Origin: Thermoplasmata archaeon
Lineage (GTDB): Archaea; Thermoplasmatota; Thermoplasmata; Lutacidiplasmatales; UBA184
Assembly: GCA_022750115.1 (NCBI GenBank)
Contig: JAKIWI010000002.1
Location: 253,062-317,061, forward strand
Direction: 5' to 3'
Length of the DNA stretch: 64,000 nt
The position numbers and the translations under genes were made by a program. Under the pieces are notes generated by a model, which made no database searches, had not been told where the DNA came from, and saw nothing but the letters and a program-made list of their open reading frames with translations. The first letter of the stretch is position 1. Every line of letters begins with the position of its first letter. Shown here one piece after another: positions 52,719 through 61,100 of the stretch.

Positions 52719-53003
52719 TCAGCGGCCCGGGGACGACGCCCGGCGTGGGGTAGACCCCTCTGGGACGAGAGTCGCTCCGGCCTTTTCGAGGAGCGCCCGG
52801 ATCGTTCTCGCCAGATCTTCATCGAGGTTGGCGTGGCCGTGAGCCGTCTCCAGGCCGTGCAGGCGGTTCGCAGTTTTACCGATGACAACATTCGCCCGGT
52901 CAAAGCACGAACCCTTCGGCAGCCTGACATTCCCCTTGCTACGGCGTGTCGCGAATCGAAGTTCCACAAGAATGGTTTCCGCTGCAGGAATCCGGCGCGA
53001 CAT
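52719..53003 (-). CDS. Small basic hypothetical protein
   Basis: 94 residues from the ATG at 53003. Charged alpha/beta sequence (ETILVELRFATRRSKGNVRLPKG, HANLDEDLARTIRALLEKAG) with one Cys. A TATA-like box at 53029-53036, about 29 nt upstream, supports expression as a leaderless mRNA. The gene directly precedes the 105-residue TTSGLPDD-family gene (10-nt gap) and is divergent from a small wHTH-like gene. No family recognised; the basic charge would suit nucleic-acid binding. Confidence 0.65.
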   Translation of the reverse strand: MSRRIPAAETILVELRFATRRSKGNVRLPKGSCFDRANVVIGKTANRLHGLETAHGHANLDEDLARTIRALLEKAGATLVPEGSTPRRASSPGR

Positions 53004-53028
53004 TAGAGCGAAGGTGACCGTGCTGGGA

Positions 53029-53036
53029 GTTTTAAC
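53029..53036 (-). promoter_or_regulatory. TATA-like box of the 94-residue gene
   Basis: GTTAAAAC on the minus strand, centred 29 nt before the ATG at 53003. Confidence 0.45.
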
Positions 53037-53089
53037 CCTGAGTCAGACGACAGGGAGAATCTAAGTTGGGCCATCGCTCCGACTCACCC

Positions 53090-53311
53090 GTGTCCGACCT
53101 CACCGGCGCGGTCTTCGAGATCATCCGAAAGAGCGGAAGTGACGGGTTGCTCCAAAGCCCGACCCTTTACAAGCGATATCGGGAGCTCTCGGGCGTCGCC
53201 TCAGAGGCTCCGCGGCCGAGCGGGGCCATTCGCATTGTGATGGTCCTTTGGGCTGCCGGGCGGATTACAAAGGAGCCCGAGGGACGGACCTTCAGGCTAC
53301 GGGCGCGCTGA
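53090..53311 (+). CDS. Small winged-helix-like protein
   Basis: 73 residues from the GTG at 53090. LTGAVFEIIRKSGSDGLLQSPTLYKRYRELSG, IRIVMVLWAAGRITKEPEGRTFRLRAR suggests three helices and a beta wing, like the C-terminal domains of Orc1/Cdc6 or small regulators. A weak TATA-like GAATCTAAG (53057-53065) lies about 29 nt before this GTG; an in-frame TTG at 53066 is an alternative start. Divergent from the 94-residue gene. The assignment to a fold rests on pattern only. Confidence 0.55.
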   Translation: MSDLTGAVFEIIRKSGSDGLLQSPTLYKRYRELSGVASEAPRPSGAIRIVMVLWAAGRITKEPEGRTFRLRAR

Positions 53312-53517
53312 GACGTGGCATTGATCCGTCGACTTCCCGGCTCCCAACCAAGCTCCGAGCCCTATAGCCACGGGGACCACCCCGAGGAGTTCTCTGCGAT
53401 AGAAACAGGATTCAATCGGGCTCTTCTGAGGTCGAGGGCTCCGAATCGAGCGTCCGGCCATTCGTTCTCACTAACGGCGGTCCGTTTTCAAACCCGGCCC
53501 CCTAACCCCATCCGTTC
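53312..53517. other. Intergenic region, 206 bp
   Basis: Nothing supported in this stretch; no complete gene or clear promoter was seen. Confidence 0.3.
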
Positions 53518-53715
53518 TCATAGCCCCGGAAAGCAGGCTATCGCTCCCGCGCGCCGCTCCCCGAGCTCGTCGCCGAGGGTACAGACAGGAGCGTCCGCTC
53601 CCTCGTCACGACCTGCAAGAGTTCCGTCCCCATCCCGGAACTGCGCCTGCGTAATCCCGAAACGCGCGTTGAACGCCGCCTCGCAGCGCCAGTCGCTGGC
53701 CGACGATCCATTTGT
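53518..53715 (-). pseudogene. Fragment of the TTSGLPDDSREAD gene family
   Basis: Minus-strand frame ending in a TGA at 53518-53520 reads SDWRCEAAFNARFGITQAQFRDG, matching the C-terminal segment ADWGREAAFYARFGITQAQF of the 253-residue gene at 61101-61862. Nothing of the upstream three quarters of that gene is left here and no start codon lies at the break, so this is a gene remnant. Overlapping frames on both strands are open but unrelated. Confidence 0.7.
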
Positions 53716-53733
53716 GTGAGCAAATGGGGGGAC

Positions 53734-54435
53734 TCATCCCGGGACTCTCGGCCTCGATAATCTTCGGATGTGAGCACGTAGGCGCGCGACCCAACGGGGG
53801 TCGGCGACAAGGACGACGAGAGTTGCTTGGGAGAGTAGACGGCTGACGGTATTCAACAGATACGCGGCCCAGGAGCCCGATTCTACCGAAGGGAATCCTA
53901 TCGCGAGCCAGACCAGCATCGTTGCGAGATAGGCCCCGAACACCCCACCGGCCCATCGCGCGTTCTCCCTCCGCCACCATGGGAGGCCGGCGAGGACCCA
54001 GCTAATTCCGAGGATCGTCGCTGCCGCGAAACCCAAACCCCCCCAATAGTAGTTGATCCAGTACCAGTTGTGGGACGCTAACTGCATCGGGACAATGAAC
54101 AGCTGTTCGTAGAGATTGATCATGCCGACCGTCGATACCTCGGCGACCACCAGGGCGAGGAGAACGCTCCACCAGCGCACCCCCTCTGCCCGCAGGACGA
54201 AGTACGTCACGCCGACGAACGACAGTAACGCGGCCGCGAGGGTGAACGGATAGAACGGGACCTGCTGGGGTGTCGATTGGAACACCAGGTTTCCGCCGAC
54301 GTCGGACCCTACATGCAGCAGACCGTTGAGGATGACTTCAACGAACCAATACGTGAGCAGCGCGGAGGTCACGACCCAAACCAGATAGACGAGCTGCAGG
54401 CGCCGGGTTTGATCCCCGACTCCCCGGATCGTCAT
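53734..54435 (-). CDS. Polytopic membrane protein of unknown function
   Basis: 233 residues from the ATG at 54435, with six predicted helices (LVYLVWVVTSALLTYWFVEVIL, FTLAAALLSFVGVTYFVL, SVLLALVVAEVSTVGMINLY, WGGLGFAAATILGISWVLAGL, GVFGAYLATMLVWLAIGF, AAYLLNTVSRLLSQATLVVLV) and an Arg-rich C-terminus. The loop IVPMQLASHNWYWINYYW is aromatic-rich. No family recognised. The frame runs on to 55017, but that part is a shadow of the adjacent pseudogene. A TATA-like sequence at 54463-54470 (about 31 nt upstream) supports the ATG. It sits between two remnants of the TTSGLPDD gene family. Confidence 0.78.
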   Translation of the reverse strand: MTIRGVGDQTRRLQLVYLVWVVTSALLTYWFVEVILNGLLHVGSDVGGNLVFQSTPQQVPFYPFTLAAALLSFVGVTYFVLRAEGVRWWSVLLALVVAEVSTVGMINLYEQLFIVPMQLASHNWYWINYYWGGLGFAAATILGISWVLAGLPWWRRENARWAGGVFGAYLATMLVWLAIGFPSVESGSWAAYLLNTVSRLLSQATLVVLVADPRWVARLRAHIRRLSRPRVPG

Positions 54436-54476
54436 CGTCGGCGAGCAGGAGACGCGGTCTCCTATTGTAGCCTCCG

Positions 54477-55110
54477 TCAACCGGCATGCGGATTTGACGA
54501 CGTTGAGATCGCTCCCCCCGATGCAGGGACCCCATTCCGGAACTGGGCTTGTGTGATCCCAAATCGTGCGTAGAAGCCTGCCTCCCTCCGCCAGTCGGCT
54601 CGGAGTACGTCGGCCGCACCAGGGACCCGTGCGAGCGCTGCCCGCGCCGATTTGACTCGCCCGCGTAGGTCGCCGAGGCACCGCGCCGCGGCGAGCTCGT
54701 CCGCCTCGCGGGAATCGTCGGGGAGGCCGCTCGTGGTGTCCCAGACCGTGAATCGGGAGCGAATCGGGACCTCCTCGCCATCCTCCCCCCCTTCGCGGTA
54801 GGCCGCCCGGGCCTCCGCGCCGGTCCGGGAACAGTCCCGGGGGGGTCCCCGGGGCTCCCCGGCCGCGCGGGGCCTCGGTTCGAGGGGCTTTGGACCTGCC
54901 GGTGGGGCCGGGCCTGCCTCCGTCGCGAACGCCTCGATCGGGTGGACGACCTGGGCGCGAACCCGCAGCTCGCGCTCTAGGACGACCTCCTCGCCGGCTC
55001 GGATCGTCCCGTGCCACGAGTGGGTCGCGGGGTCCCAGCGGAGGCCGCGGAGCTGCTGCCGGACCTTGATGATCCGGCGTGGGCCTGAGGTCCCGCTACG
55101 CGTGTCCTCA
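54477..55110 (-). pseudogene. Near-complete but start-less copy of the TTSGLPDDSREAD gene
   Basis: A single open minus-strand frame ends at a TGA (54477-54479) and encodes about 200 residues colinear with the 253-residue gene at 61101-61862: LRGLRWDPATHSWHGTIRAG, a Pro-rich linker, WDTTSGLPDDSREADELAA, and ADWRREAGFYARFGITQAQF. No ATG, GTG or TTG suitable as a start was found before the RWDP segment, and the conserved N-terminal 35 residues are missing, so it is probably inactivated. It ends 15 bp downstream of the stop of the PQQ-like propeller gene on the same strand. Confidence 0.75.
54541..55068. repeat. Direct repeat, copy 1 (about 530 bp)
   Basis: Highly similar to 61231-61762 in the same orientation. 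In the block 54931-55043 versus 61621-61733 only 9 of 113 positions differ by eye. The two copies bracket the genes at 55126-57357 and 57742-61089. Confidence 0.8.
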
Positions 55111-55125
55111 GCGCGCGAGCAGGGA

Positions 55126-57357
55126 CTACGGATTCACCTGAAGTTGTAGGGATGCTTGGTGGTGGTCGGCGTCGGTGACCGTCAAGGTGACTGTGTACGT
55201 CCCCGACGACAGGTAAACGTGAGTGGGTGCCACGAGAGTAGAACTACCTCCGTCCCCGAAGGTCCACAGGTAGGTGATGGGATGTGTACCCCCTGCCACC
55301 TCTGCCCCGAACGAGTAGCTCCAACTCGGCCCCGATGCGACGGGGCAGGAGGAGTACGGCGCGACGCAATAGATGAATCCCCAGCTGAGATTGAGATAGA
55401 TGTGGGGACCGCTGTTGATGGTCGCCGCGGTAGCGAGGTTGTAGCCATACACGACTGTGCTCGTGCCCGAAGCATCGGTCACGGTCATCGAGGGAATAAT
55501 TGGCAAAATGTGGCCGGTGTCGTGCCAAGTCGGACTGCACCCGTTTCCGTTCGTTCCATCGGGGAACACCCACGCGCAGGCATACCCCGGCATCCCGCCG
55601 TGAATCGAGGCAGAAAATGTGAAGTATTGACTCGTCCCCGACGAACTGTAGCCGCTCACGATGCTCCCCGAGGCGATGACGGGGATGCCGAAGGCGCGAA
55701 TCGCGCCGGCGCCCGAGAATGAACTAGAACCCGCCGAAACGAAGATTCGTCCGTCGAAGACCACGGGCTCAGCGTTCATAACCATCGTGGTATTGTAGTG
55801 GTACAGCAGGGCTCCCGTGCCGGCGTTGAGGACCTCCAGCGTCGAACCCCTGAAACTGCCAGACCCGTTGTTCCAATCAGCGACGTCGATGACGAGTCCG
55901 TTTGCGTATGTCAAGCCCGCGCGCACGACGCCGAAAGAGCCGTGTTGCCAGATGATTGAGCCGTTTGGGTAAACGGCTCGGACGGATCCGGGGACATGGG
56001 TCCTGACGCCCCCGATCGTAACATTGGTGTCCCCACTTCCGAGGAAGAGGGCCGAACCGTTGTAGGCAGCGGGTGCAAGGTCATTTGCGGTGCCCACCGT
56101 CAGATTCCAGGCTGGGGTTGTAACATTGATCGTGCGGGTCTTACTCGTGTTGAACGAAGATTGGTAGAAGGCATAGGCGTTCCCATCCTTGCTTGTCGCC
56201 AAGACCATCGGAGCGGTGCCGTTGGAAGCCATGTACAGAGTTGGGCCGGCTCCAAAATCGCAATCGGCCCTCTTGCAAAGATTTAGATTCATGAAGTAGC
56301 CGCGAACCCAGGAAACATTGGAGGCGTTGAGCGCCACAACCGACTGATTGTAAACGTGTTGAGGCGTGTGAATCCCGTTATTGCCGTTGCCAGTGGTGAT
56401 CCAGATCGTATTGGTCTTCTTGTTTAACGATGGAGTGGACCAGATGCTTCCGCCGCCGTGGGTCGCATTCGTGAAGGGTGCGACGACGTTGAAGTAGTGC
56501 GTAGGCGCGTGATTGTGCCCGGCGGTGACATTGACGGGGACTTGAAAAAGTTGCCCCTCGATGAGAGGCGAATCGCAGCGGCTCGAGATTCCGATGTAGA
56601 CGCTGTTGTTGAAGACCAGTGGGCTGGACCAGAAGTAGCGTCCTTCCCAATATCCGTCGTGCGTGCTGAAGTTCCCGAAGTTGAAGCTCCAGTTCACGGA
56701 TCCATTGCTCGGGTAAAGATTGTAGAGAGTCGTCTCGGACGCGATGAACTCGTCGGGTCCGTTCAACGCTGGGGCGGACGTGATTCCAGCGACTGGGTAT
56801 CCGGTGCAATTGCCGGCGGCGTAGCCCCCCGCAAGTGCACTCGCGGGCGTCATCCAATTCTGAGCACCGACCGGATTCGCGGTTGAGGCGCTGATGTTGT
56901 ACGCGTTCCCCCGCCAATCCCCGAAGTATACGTAGTCACCCACAACGCTGGGGGATCCCTCCACCGCGGCGACTGTCGGGAACGAATAGATCAAATGTAA
57001 GCCCGACGCATTCGCGGGCGAGAGGACTCGCTCCCTGAGCTGGGCCCCTGTCCGGTTGATGTTCTGGTCGTAGGTCGGCCACGCCCCGAACGCAGAACTT
57101 GCGGCGGGAGTTGATGGAGGACTCGGCGAAGCTGCGGTCGAGGAGCCGTTGGAGGACGACGATGAGTTCGACGACGAAGGTAAGTCGGCCGACACCAGTC
57201 CGGGCTCGGACTCGTGGGGCCGGGATGTCAGCGTGCTCGCCGCGGGAATAATCATCAGGAGGGTGGTGATAATTGCGAGGGCGACGACCCGAGAACCCGC
57301 GTGGGGAGCCACGGTGCTACGAACTACGCGCCTGCTCGGACTTGCTTCGCCGATCAC
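55126..57357 (-). CDS. Secreted PQQ-like beta-propeller protein with PKD domain
   Basis: 743 residues. Signal helix (VVALAIITTLLMIIPAAS), a Ser/Asn/Pro-rich stalk (about 55-85), then a quinoprotein-type propeller: WPTYDQNINRTGAQ is the usual first blade of PQQ/WD-like repeat proteins (W-x-x-Y/F-x-x-x-x-x-R-T-G), followed by blades such as SPSVVGDYVYFGDWRGNAYNIS and GDTNVTIGG (to about 570). The last part is a PKD domain (ITYLWTFGDGGSSTLVAPTHVY). Most residues that bind PQQ cannot be verified, so an enzymatic role is uncertain. No C-terminal anchor. GTG start at 57357. Low GC as in the neighbouring propellers. Confidence 0.85.
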   Translation of the reverse strand: MIGEASPSRRVVRSTVAPHAGSRVVALAIITTLLMIIPAASTLTSRPHESEPGLVSADLPSSSNSSSSSNGSSTAASPSPPSTPAASSAFGAWPTYDQNINRTGAQLRERVLSPANASGLHLIYSFPTVAAVEGSPSVVGDYVYFGDWRGNAYNISASTANPVGAQNWMTPASALAGGYAAGNCTGYPVAGITSAPALNGPDEFIASETTLYNLYPSNGSVNWSFNFGNFSTHDGYWEGRYFWSSPLVFNNSVYIGISSRCDSPLIEGQLFQVPVNVTAGHNHAPTHYFNVVAPFTNATHGGGSIWSTPSLNKKTNTIWITTGNGNNGIHTPQHVYNQSVVALNASNVSWVRGYFMNLNLCKRADCDFGAGPTLYMASNGTAPMVLATSKDGNAYAFYQSSFNTSKTRTINVTTPAWNLTVGTANDLAPAAYNGSALFLGSGDTNVTIGGVRTHVPGSVRAVYPNGSIIWQHGSFGVVRAGLTYANGLVIDVADWNNGSGSFRGSTLEVLNAGTGALLYHYNTTMVMNAEPVVFDGRIFVSAGSSSFSGAGAIRAFGIPVIASGSIVSGYSSSGTSQYFTFSASIHGGMPGYACAWVFPDGTNGNGCSPTWHDTGHILPIIPSMTVTDASGTSTVVYGYNLATAATINSGPHIYLNLSWGFIYCVAPYSSCPVASGPSWSYSFGAEVAGGTHPITYLWTFGDGGSSTLVAPTHVYLSSGTYTVTLTVTDADHHQASLQLQVNP

Positions 57358-57741
57358 TGACGCACCTTGCCCCCGTCGAATGTCTCGGTTATCGGTTCCG
57401 AAGCAATAAAGTCGATGGGTACGTTCCGCGAGCGCTCAGGCTCCTCGCGCGCCCGCCGACCATTGGTCTCGCATGCAGTATCGGGCGACCAGGCCTGACG
57501 CAGCCCCAAACACGCACGCCGGTTCCCACTCCAAGGCAAGTGCGGGCGCCCGGTGGAGAAGTTCTCCCGATAGCCAGCAACCCGAATCCGCGAACCCGAA
57601 GCATTCGACCCGGTCGCGGGACGAATTCAATCGGTCACTCGTACTCGGGAACTCTTCCCGCAGACCCCCTGGCGTTGCAAGATTGAGAGAAGCAAAGGCA
57701 AGGCTTATCCCCGGGGAACGAATCTTCGAACCGGGGTTTCG
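57358..57741. other. Divergent intergenic region, 384 bp
   Basis: Separates two divergent propeller genes. A TATA-like GCTTATCC (57703-57710) lies about 36 nt before the GTG at 57742. It is followed by a hairpin CCCCGG (57709-57714)/CCGGGG (57731-57736). A TTTATTG on the minus strand near 57405-57411 could serve the other gene. No gene seen. Confidence 0.4.
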
Positions 57742-60700
57742 GTGCGAGGGTTGCGCCGAGGTTGGGTCCGGTACCGGACTAGCGCCAGGGGGGGGCGTCT
57801 CCGCTGGCTTCTACCAGGCGCCGCGCTATCAATCACCGCGTTGTTTCTCCTAGCGGGATTGAGTATAGCCTCGACCGGGCTTGGCTTGCCACCTCTCCCG
57901 ATTCGGCAGCAAGAGGCCCCGATTGGAACTCCCTCGATCGGACTACCGAGTTGGGATCGGCAGAGTCAGGAGGTCCAGAGAGCGCAGGCGCAGACTTCCG
58001 TTCCCCTCGTCGCTGGCCGATCTCTCGTTTCCCCGAGGAGCGTCGCCTACACACTTGAACCGGGCAACGGCACACTGGTCCAAGGTCGCCATGCCTCCGT
58101 CGAGCCAGTTGGACCGACCGGCCTCGGATTCGACCCTGCCTCGAATCAAGTTCTCATGGGCGAACGCGTCGGGAGCGATGTTTTCTCGCTTAACTCCAGC
58201 ACGGGAGCCGTACGGAGTCCGATTCCGGACTTTCCAACTTCGTCTGGTTCGAACCCGAACGCGTTCGCGATCGATGAAAGGAACCACATGGCCTGGGTTG
58301 CAAACCAAGGTGCCGGCCTCACCATCATCAATCTAACTACGAATACCATGGTCAAGCGGATCCCATTGCCGGCCGGAGCCTACGCGATTGCATACGACCC
58401 TCAGAACGGGCTGATCTATGCTACAGGTCTCGATGGGAATCTGACCGTCGCAAATACGACCTCTCTGAGCGTCGTCGCCACGAAGCATCTCGGCAATGGC
58501 TGTCAACAGACCCTCGCGTACGATCCAGCGTCGGATTCCATGTACATCGGCGACGGAGACTGCAATGGTGGCGTAGTGGCCATCAACCCGACTAACCTGA
58601 GCGTTGTCGCCCGGCTTCAGGGGATTCTAGGCGCTGGGCTGGATGCCTACGCTGTCCTTTACGATCCATTTTCGAACGTCATGGTCCTCCCGAGTGTCGG
58701 GTCGGGCAACATCAGCTTCGTGAACGCCACAACGAACGTGATGCTCGGCGTGACGACGCTAGCGTCAACCCAAGCTTTCGTCACCGGCGTAGCGCTGAAC
58801 CCCGACACGAAGGAGATCTACATTGCGCCGGGTGGGCTCATGGACGGGACTGGGGTCGGGGTGATCAACGCATCTTCTCTCACGTATCTTCGAGAGATAC
58901 CGCTTGGCACATCGCCTGCCACCCTCGGCTATGCGAACTGGACGAAGACGTTGTTCGCTATCGGCAGTGGCGACCAACTTTCGCTGATTGACGGACGCAC
59001 GGACGTTACTCGGGTCGCGGACGTCCCGCTGCGGACCTCTTATTTCGGCGCTGCGTATGACTCGACAACCGGCCTTGTCTACACGGCCACGAACAACCCG
59101 CTGAACGATTGCAAATCCCCGGGGTTCGTTACCCTCATCAATCCTGCGCCAACCGCCTCAGTTATTGGGAGGGTTCAAGTCGGAGACGGGCCCCAGCAGG
59201 TGGCTGTCGACTCGACAAATGGCCAGGTGTTTGTCACCGACCTCTGCTCCAACTCCGTAGCCATTATCAACGCGGCGACTCACGCCGTGAGGAACCTTTC
59301 CATTCCCGTAGGGTCTGGTCCCGAGGGAATCGTCTCCGACCCCACGAACGGCTTGGTCTACGTCTCGGATGTTTACGACAACTCCCTCTGGACGATTAAC
59401 GCATCTACCCTCACATCCAATCGCCTCCTCACTCTGCCCAACTACTCGCAGCCGAGCGCCCTAGCCTACGACGCGAAGGACGGCCGAATCTTCGTAGCGG
59501 AGTATGGATCAGCCAACGTCTCCGTGCTGAACTCGAGTTCAAACATGCTTCTCTCCACGACGATCCCGGTGGGATCCAACCCGCAAGCGCTCGCCTACGA
59601 CTCGGTGAATGGGCTGCTCTATGTGGCCTGCTCGGCATCGAACAACGTAACTGTGGTCAACGGCTCGACCCTCGCGGTCGTCGGATCCGTTCCCACCGAT
59701 GTTGGACCGGTCGCGCTGTCGTTGGACACGAACGCCTCCACGCTGTTCGTGGCCAATCTCAACTCGGGAACGATCAATTTTGTGAACACGTCGGGAAACT
59801 CCCGATTCGCGGGATTTACACAGGTGCTCACCGCCCCGCAAGGGATGGCATTCGTGCCTGGTGATAACCAGCTCGAGGTCTTCGACGAGAGCTCTGGAGT
59901 CGTTAGCATCCTGGCGAACGCTCCCTCGATCGCGTCACTGTCCTCCACGCCAAATCCCTCTGAGGTCGGGATTCCGACCAGCATTCGTGCTCTCGTGATC
60001 AATGGCACCCCGCCGTACTCGTACTCCATTGGGAATCTCCCGCTTGGGTGTGCTCTGGCGACGCCCTTCGGACTGAACTGCACCTTCACCGTCGCCGGAT
60101 CGTACCGGGTGTTCTTCAACGCAAGTGACTCCGCAGGATATTTGGCTTGGGGAATCGTTCTGCTCAACGTCACATCGGGCTTCGGATCGGCCTCCCTTGT
60201 CGGAAGGCCTGCCAGTTTGGATATTGGTCAGACCCTGATTCTGTCGCTGCTGGTCTTGGGGGGAGTAGCACCGTTCCTCATCCGTTATTCCGGGCTCCCT
60301 TCGGGGTGTGTGACCATGAACAACAGGTCCCTCACTTGTCGGCCGACTGCGGCCGGGCTCTATGAAACGGCTGCGCAAGTTGTGGATGCCGCGGGATCGC
60401 AGACCACCGCCGTCGCCCAAGTTACGGTCAACGTACTTCCCTCAATCTTGGCGATCACGTCAAGTCCTACACCCGCAACAGCCGGGCGGCCAGTCGCTCT
60501 CTCAGTCTATGCAGCGGGAGGAACGGGTTCGCTCTCGTACGTTTACCTGGGCCTTCCAGTCGGTTGCATCACTAGCAATGCCTCCGTGCTGAGTTGCAGT
60601 CCCGCGAAGGCTGGCAGTTACGTTGTTTCCGTCGAACTAACAGATTCGACGAATGCGACGTCTTCGGCCAGCTACCAGCTCTTGGTGAATCCTGCCTTGA

Positions 60701-61089
60701 GTCTGGCGGTCAGCCTACATGTGTTCCCGAGGTCGATTTCACTCGGACAGTCCATCGAACTAAGTGCGATTGTCACGAACTCGTCAGGAACCGTCAGCTA
60801 CTCCTATGACATGCTTCCAAGTGGGTGCATTTCGTTGTCGACGCCGACGATTGAATGCGTTCCGGGGTCCGTTGGCAACTATTCCATCATGGTCGTGGTC
60901 ATCGACGGCCTGGGGAACGCCTCGGGCGGGGCGGCGCTCCAGATTGGACCCGCGCCTCCGGTCACCCTCTCGCACCCGACGAGTTCCACCGACCTGCCTC
61001 TGGTTCTCGGCGTCGGATTGGCGGCAGGACTCGCGGGATCGTGCATCGGATGGTTCCTCGCGCGAAGACGACTGTTGCGCCCGCCTTGA
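57742..61089 (+). CDS. Giant anchored YVTN-type beta-propeller surface protein, paralog of 45133-48537
   Basis: 1115 residues. Basic N-terminus and signal helix (LPGAALSITALFLLAGLSIA). Residues about 80-715 carry YVTN-like repeats (FSLNSSTGAV, IYATGLDGNLTVANT, VYVSDVYDNSLWTINAS, LYVACSASNNVTVVN), colinear throughout with the protein at 45133. Four Ig-like domains follow (about 725-1070), each with the P-x-G-C...C motif (GLPSGC...TCRP, GLPVGC...SCSP), then a helix (VLGVGLAAGLAGSCIGWFLA) and RRR tail. It is convergent with the 253-residue TTSGLPDD-family gene (11-bp gap). GC is again low relative to the flanks. Confidence 0.9.
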   Translation: MRGLRRGWVRYRTSARGGRLRWLLPGAALSITALFLLAGLSIASTGLGLPPLPIRQQEAPIGTPSIGLPSWDRQSQEVQRAQAQTSVPLVAGRSLVSPRSVAYTLEPGNGTLVQGRHASVEPVGPTGLGFDPASNQVLMGERVGSDVFSLNSSTGAVRSPIPDFPTSSGSNPNAFAIDERNHMAWVANQGAGLTIINLTTNTMVKRIPLPAGAYAIAYDPQNGLIYATGLDGNLTVANTTSLSVVATKHLGNGCQQTLAYDPASDSMYIGDGDCNGGVVAINPTNLSVVARLQGILGAGLDAYAVLYDPFSNVMVLPSVGSGNISFVNATTNVMLGVTTLASTQAFVTGVALNPDTKEIYIAPGGLMDGTGVGVINASSLTYLREIPLGTSPATLGYANWTKTLFAIGSGDQLSLIDGRTDVTRVADVPLRTSYFGAAYDSTTGLVYTATNNPLNDCKSPGFVTLINPAPTASVIGRVQVGDGPQQVAVDSTNGQVFVTDLCSNSVAIINAATHAVRNLSIPVGSGPEGIVSDPTNGLVYVSDVYDNSLWTINASTLTSNRLLTLPNYSQPSALAYDAKDGRIFVAEYGSANVSVLNSSSNMLLSTTIPVGSNPQALAYDSVNGLLYVACSASNNVTVVNGSTLAVVGSVPTDVGPVALSLDTNASTLFVANLNSGTINFVNTSGNSRFAGFTQVLTAPQGMAFVPGDNQLEVFDESSGVVSILANAPSIASLSSTPNPSEVGIPTSIRALVINGTPPYSYSIGNLPLGCALATPFGLNCTFTVAGSYRVFFNASDSAGYLAWGIVLLNVTSGFGSASLVGRPASLDIGQTLILSLLVLGGVAPFLIRYSGLPSGCVTMNNRSLTCRPTAAGLYETAAQVVDAAGSQTTAVAQVTVNVLPSILAITSSPTPATAGRPVALSVYAAGGTGSLSYVYLGLPVGCITSNASVLSCSPAKAGSYVVSVELTDSTNATSSASYQLLVNPALSLAVSLHVFPRSISLGQSIELSAIVTNSSGTVSYSYDMLPSGCISLSTPTIECVPGSVGNYSIMVVVIDGLGNASGGAALQIGPAPPVTLSHPTSSTDLPLVLGVGLAAGLAGSCIGWFLARRRLLRPP

Positions 61090-61100
61090 GCAATATCTCT

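Noticed and set aside
53480..53515. Possible tRNA T-arm (GTTTTCAAACCCGGCCCCC)
   Set aside because: No matching T-stem, anticodon arm or 5' acceptor strand could be found; chance resemblance.
53315..53719. 134-codon plus-strand frame
   Set aside because: Overlaps the gene-family remnant on the opposite strand; Ser/Pro/Arg-rich shadow without support.
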